Positions 59,250 to 64,000 of a stretch of DNA of 64,000 nt are shown piece by piece. The stretch lies in contig NC_060251.1 of assembly GCF_921293095.1 (NCBI RefSeq), positions 92,490,566 through 92,554,565 on the forward strand. The letters run 5' to 3'. The stretch is from Ischnura elegans. Lineage: Eukaryota > Arthropoda > Insecta > Odonata > Coenagrionidae. Position numbers and translations under genes: made by a program. Each line of letters starts with the position of its first letter. The first letter of the stretch is position 1. The notes beneath the pieces were generated by a model. The model had not been told where the DNA came from and did no database searches. It was given only the letters and a program-made list of their open reading frames with translations.

Positions 59250-59420
59250 GAGATGGAACTTCTCCACAAATTTATTGAGTAATGTACGACGCGTTTCGAC
59301 CGTTAGGTTATTTTCAAGTACACTGAGAACTTGGTAATGACAAAGTGTACTTGAGAATGACCTAACTATCGAAACTTACGTACGTACGTTACTGAATAAA
59401 TTTGTGGAAAAAGTGCCATC
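59250..59420. repeat. Inverted repeat with hammerhead-like motifs in both arms
   Basis: Left arm GATGGAACTTCTCCACAAAT (about 59252 on) and right arm TTTGTGGAAAAAGTGCCATC (to 59420) pair over ~75 nt. On the minus strand 59321-59284 reads GTACTTGAAAATAACC, CGGTCGAAACGCGTCGTAC. Self-complementary GTAC sequences bound it, and CGCG sits between GAAA and TC. The right arm has a diverged plus-strand equivalent (ACTTGAGAATGACC, then ATCGAAAC). The first box departs from the CTGAnGA consensus. Confidence 0.6.
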
Positions 59421-62400
59421 CCTTTATTATTAAGTCAGGATGCCTTTCCACTACATCTCGCCTTCCTCAGTTATTTTATTCGTTACCATTCCACGCGTAT
59501 TCCATACGCGTTTCTAAGCGGCAGAAATCAATAATTAAATTAAATTTTCATTCCGAAGATCCCAAAGTGCAGGTATCTGCGTCAATTAAATACAGAGATA
59601 TGACATGCGCTATAATACAACGTTTTTATATAAACTCGCTTTGTTGTTTGTCGTCACGTGCGGGTCAAATCTTGTGACTCAATTTTAACCCACTTTCTGG
59701 TTAAATTTCAAGTTTAAATTTTCAGGATAACTCGTAACGAGATGATAATGCGCTCTAACATTTTATTATGATTGGAGCTGTATCTCGATTTTAATTTAAA
59801 ATTTCAAATTAAATATGGTGATTACTTTTAAAAAATGGCCACCAAAATCCCATGGCGGCGCTGCGATCATTAAAAGGAAGGAAAATGACTGAAAATCATA
59901 GCTACAAATTTGTTTACACCAAAGTTTATTTAAAATGTTTCGCAATAAAATCATTTTTTTACGAAAGAATTACTTTCGTATTATAATATTATTGATCGTT
60001 TGCGAGCCGACCGTCGTAATTTTCTGTTTTCGGTAGCCGTACGTTACTTCCGACGACATGACCCGGATGCAGTCGGTGGTGCATCGCCATGTCGTACACG
60101 AGAAAGCCTGCTCTTCGCTGTGAGCGTCGCCTTTTCTGCGCATCCCGTCATGCTGAAACGTCCAACCGAGCGCATGTATAATTAATGGCTCGTGTGACGA
60201 ATATGGAGTGGCGGTTGGCGCCTTCTACCGCTTCTACATCGAAGGACGCAAGGACGGTGGAACGTGGAAGAATGCGCTCTCCACTCGTTACTTTTAGCAT
60301 CCTAAAGTGGCGCCTGATAATAATATTTTTTATTTTATAAACTTATGAGCGAGAACCAGCCGAGGTCCTTGCGAATATATATTCCTTTACCCAAGTATAC
60401 CCCTGTAGGAAAAATTCTATTTGGAAGAGTAATAAGCATCCATGTTAATATCCTGCTATAAACACAATTCAAATGGAAATGGCTTAAAATTTCAAAGTTA
60501 CAATTAATATTAATTTTTCTATGCTAACCGGTCCGTAGCCAGAAGTTTGCTTCGGAGTTCTGATACGTTGTTGTCTTTTCGTTCGCATCGGAAAATATTA
60601 AAATCAAAATCAGCTTTATATTTCGTTAAAATAGTGCTGCTAAATTCATCTTTCGTCATGGGCATACATTATGATATGTAATTAGATATTTTGAATAATG
60701 GAGTGTCAGAGGATAGTTGCCGATGGGTTAATGGTCTTCTCAGCAGATATGTCGCGGGAAGTCGCCACAATGGAAAAACATAGGTGTTTATTGGGTCCCG
60801 TGCCTGATTACTACTGGTTTTCAGGAACTCAACAGCCGCTGATTTCAAAGAAAATGGTCTAAATTTCAGCTAAAGAATTAATTTTCAGAAAAATGGGAAA
60901 AGTAAAAGAAAATTGGTTTAAGTAATTTGATTCTTTATTCATTCAGGTTTTTGTTAAATAAAAATGTAGCCCTCGATCTCGAGTGAAAGTACCTATAAAA
61001 AGCAACAGCATTTAACTTCTAAAATGACACCGATGCTTAGCATTTGGAGTACCAGCGAAGGGAGTTTTTGTGGTCCCCACCTGGAGGTATGCGTTATGAG
61101 AGCTTCGCGTTAATTGGGCGCCGTTGGAGTGGTCAGTTTACATTTTGTTTATTTTTTTCCTATGATAGCTTTCATTTTTTCATACCTCATAACCTTCACC
61201 CAGTTGCTCGGAATTTAATGCTTTGATGGAGGGGAATTTGGAGACAGTGGTGTGAATAATTACGACGCATTTGCCGGCTGTTGCCGAGCGCCGGTATTAA
61301 TTAAAAATTAGTCCCAGAGAACTGAAAAATGAATAGGAACGTGAAATAATATCATTGTTCTCTCTGGAAAATATTCCTTTTTATTTTAGCACGTTGATAC
61401 GTCACTGCGGTAAAAGTATGGAAATTATCCCTTTGACTAATTATTAAAATCTTTTTCTGCTCGACGTTCGCATATGAACATTCCAATCAAGATAGAATTT
61501 AGCCTTTGAGCATTATTTAGTAATTACATGGTCTCTAATTGATAGCGGGCTCATATTGTGTTTTTTTTCACGTATATCCATTTTAAATTTCGAGAATTTC
61601 TCCAACCCTTCATTCAATGAATCGATAAATTGCTGGTTTTATGAGCTTTAGGCTAGGTCTACGAAAGTTGGGATTCGATTGCAGATACATCGTTTTCTGT
61701 TTTTTGCTGTAGTTTTACTTATACACGGGGGTCAATGTTTTCATTGAGATAGATCCATTGAAATGTTGTTCTCTTAGTGGTATATTTTTGGAAATTTCCT
61801 GGAAGAGGTATTTTACTGCACGAGTTTTTTGTACAGGTGAAATCTTTATGATTGCTAAATGACTTTTTGAAAGTTTTTTTTCAGATTTTGAAACAGGATT
61901 ATAATTCGCAGCAATGAAATTATTTTTAACAATTCTCTTTGTATTTTATTCTTGACTCATCGGAGGTTGAAGAAAAACTGCCCTCTTAATACTAAATAAG
62001 AATTAAGATGAATTTAACGGGATAAACTTTTGTGGGGTAATTATATAATTCTGATTTATGATGATATTTGCTATATTCCTAAATTTAATATGATTTTCTG
62101 AATTTAAGATGGATCAATAATACCCTCATGTCTTACGGTTAAGGAAGTTTCCAGTCCTCCGCGGCACTTCTTATGAGATCATCGAACTTCCTCACCCTCT
62201 TCACTCCACCCAAAGGACCTGCTTCTTATTCCTGACTTTCCCGTTCAATCGTTGTTTTCTACTAGGTTAAGGCCTAATGGCGCTTCACTATAAATCACGT
62301 TTTTAGTTACATGTATTCTCATTTTCACTCACGTCAATACGAATTGGTAAGCCGATAGCTGAATTGTGTGTAGAGCTGCGGAAAACCAATTTCAGGCTTC

Positions 62401-64000
62401 TTGACCAATCCTCAGTATTCTCATTTCCATGGTTAATGAAAAAGAGCCTTGCGTGATATGGAGATGGGGAATAATATGGGAAAAATTCATTCCTTTTCCA
62501 GGGAAAGAAATAATAGAGGGAAAATACTTGCAATTTTAGATTGAAAAATGATTCAATATGTGTCGTCTAAGTGGTAATGGCTTACGAGAAACAAGTATGC
62601 AGTGCTGTGAGAAAATTGGTTTGCTTGAGTGACTTATAATTGATGCAGTAAGTAACTTATAATAAAATCCTAAGCATTGGAATTACGATATGTAATGCTG
62701 GCTTGAGAGTACGGAAACGTATAGAACTATTTCCTATGATTTCTCTCCTATACACTTAGTCTCATCAGGATGACCATAAAATCGATTGCTAACTTTCTTA
62801 GAATTATACTAAATTTCATAAAGCTAGCAATTCGATCTATTGGTTGAACAAAGGGTTTTACTTGACTGTGAATGTGAGGTCTACTTAATGATTAATCTAC
62901 GTGAATATTCCAGTTGAAAAATGTCAATCTTTTCATTTCTATCAAAATGAAATTGTAACGTCGGACGTTCGTTTCGTTCTAAATCATCTTTATTTTCTTA
63001 AAGATACAGTTTATTTTTGCCTCATTAATTTGAGCAACTTTCCCATTTTTCTCTCTTCTCAAAATTACCCCTCTCATCTCATCAACAACTCCATAACAAC
63101 ATAAATATCAATAATGAAGTATCAAACGTTACAAAATCGTATCGTCAGCCTACCTGTGCAATAGGTAGCTCATGGTAACAGTCATAGTGCATTACTAATC
63201 CTTTTGCATTTATTATGATATCGTGTAGCCTCCCATAAAAAAATATAAGTTAACGTAAAACTCAGCTCCTCTTTTCACCCTTTCCATTGAGACAAGTTTT
63301 CATCAAGATAACCAAATTGGGCATTAATTATCTCTTACCTCTAATTACTGTCATCATAATTTTTCCTCAGCTATGGTCGAGAGATTTAATTTTAATTAAT
63401 GATTAACATGATCTAAGATGAATTGTATATTACGTAGACGTATGTAGACGAAGTTAATGGAAACGGTAGTATTATTTTTTGTAAATTTTTTTTAGTACTT
63501 TTAAATACGTCACAGTCGGTGCTCATCTCTTTCCAATCCCCTTTAACTCGAGTTTTCATCATGAGGATCGTATTTCGCATTAATTATAACGTAATCTATA
63601 ATTATCATCATCAAAATATTTCCTTAACAAGTGGTAGTTGAGAGAACTCCGGCAATTAGTTGCTTATGATGAACGAATATGGTTCGTATTTTTCAATTTT
63701 AATTTTCTCCTCCTTCAGAAATTATAATCATTTTTCCGCCTCGATGGGAATGCTATATCTCCCCACTCAAAGCAGCGTTGGCTTTGTGCTTTCGTCTTCC
63801 TTCTGATGTTGTTGCGGGCTCATTTGGCCCTTTAATGATGATTTCACTCTTCATGGAGAGAGAGAGAGAGGGTCTCATCCATCTCCTTTAATGGGCTGAT
63901 GGGTAATTGAATCGGGTTACCATTCTTCACCGGAGAGCACGGTTCTTGTATAGGGTGGAAAATGGATTGTTGGCTGTTCCCATGGCAACCATCCTCCCCC
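59421..64000. other. Gene-free right end of the window
   Basis: No exon or repeat-family member was recognised. The CpG-richer patch 60000-60300 contains a 61-codon frame without motifs and might be regulatory. A (GA)n microsatellite lies at 63856-63871. Confidence 0.45.

Noticed and set aside
60000-60185. CpG-rich frame as a first exon
   Set aside because: No donor in a sensible place and no homology; a regulatory patch or chance is equally likely.

Overview
This window is animal nuclear DNA, most likely from an insect or another arthropod with a repeat-rich, medium-to-large genome. It has spliced genes with GT-AG introns, no operons, and very long gene-poor stretches. Debris of tRNA-derived SINEs, RTE-like and CR1/jockey-like LINEs, a Penelope-like element, hAT-type MITEs and foldback elements lies throughout. 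The species cannot be named from the sequence alone.

Confident protein-coding content is confined to the first 17.2 kb. The last coding exon of an NADP-dependent isocitrate dehydrogenase lies at 308-485 (+), with the rest of the gene left of the window. A complete 12-exon splicing factor 3A subunit 3 gene (SF3A3/SF3a60, 501 codons) lies on the minus strand at 5305-12776. A divergently transcribed ankyrin-repeat gene starts at 13423 (+). Its first four coding exons end at 17187, and the last one closes on a good donor site, so the gene continues through a long intron or beyond the window. The 646 bases between the SF3A3 and ankyrin start codons are the obvious bidirectional promoter and hold two ATCGATA (DRE-like) motifs. 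IDH and SF3A3 are convergent.

From 17.2 kb to 64 kb I find no further exon I can support. The region is a mosaic of mobile elements, several with readable target-site duplications (TSDs). hAT-like MITEs with 8-bp duplications lie at 14998, 38162, 43346, 44145, 44951, 46277 and 53083. A 5'-truncated LINE with an 11-bp duplication lies at 4177. A CR1-like LINE tail at 50883 sits inside a terminal-inverted-repeat (TIR) element. Two ~667-bp MITE copies sit in one SF3A3 intron. Foldback SINEs, a large palindrome (46.2-47.4 kb), a 100-nt-arm hairpin (48.1 kb), and SINE-tail tandem units (57.1-58.2 kb) are also present.

The most unusual signal is a set of inverted-repeat elements (24.0, 40.9 and 59.3 kb). 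Each arm carries a motif resembling a minimal hammerhead ribozyme core with a CGCG, CCGG or ACGT stem III. A related single copy at 38.5 kb lies just downstream of a broken Penelope-like ORF. None of this is experimentally known here, and the ribozyme reading is an inference.
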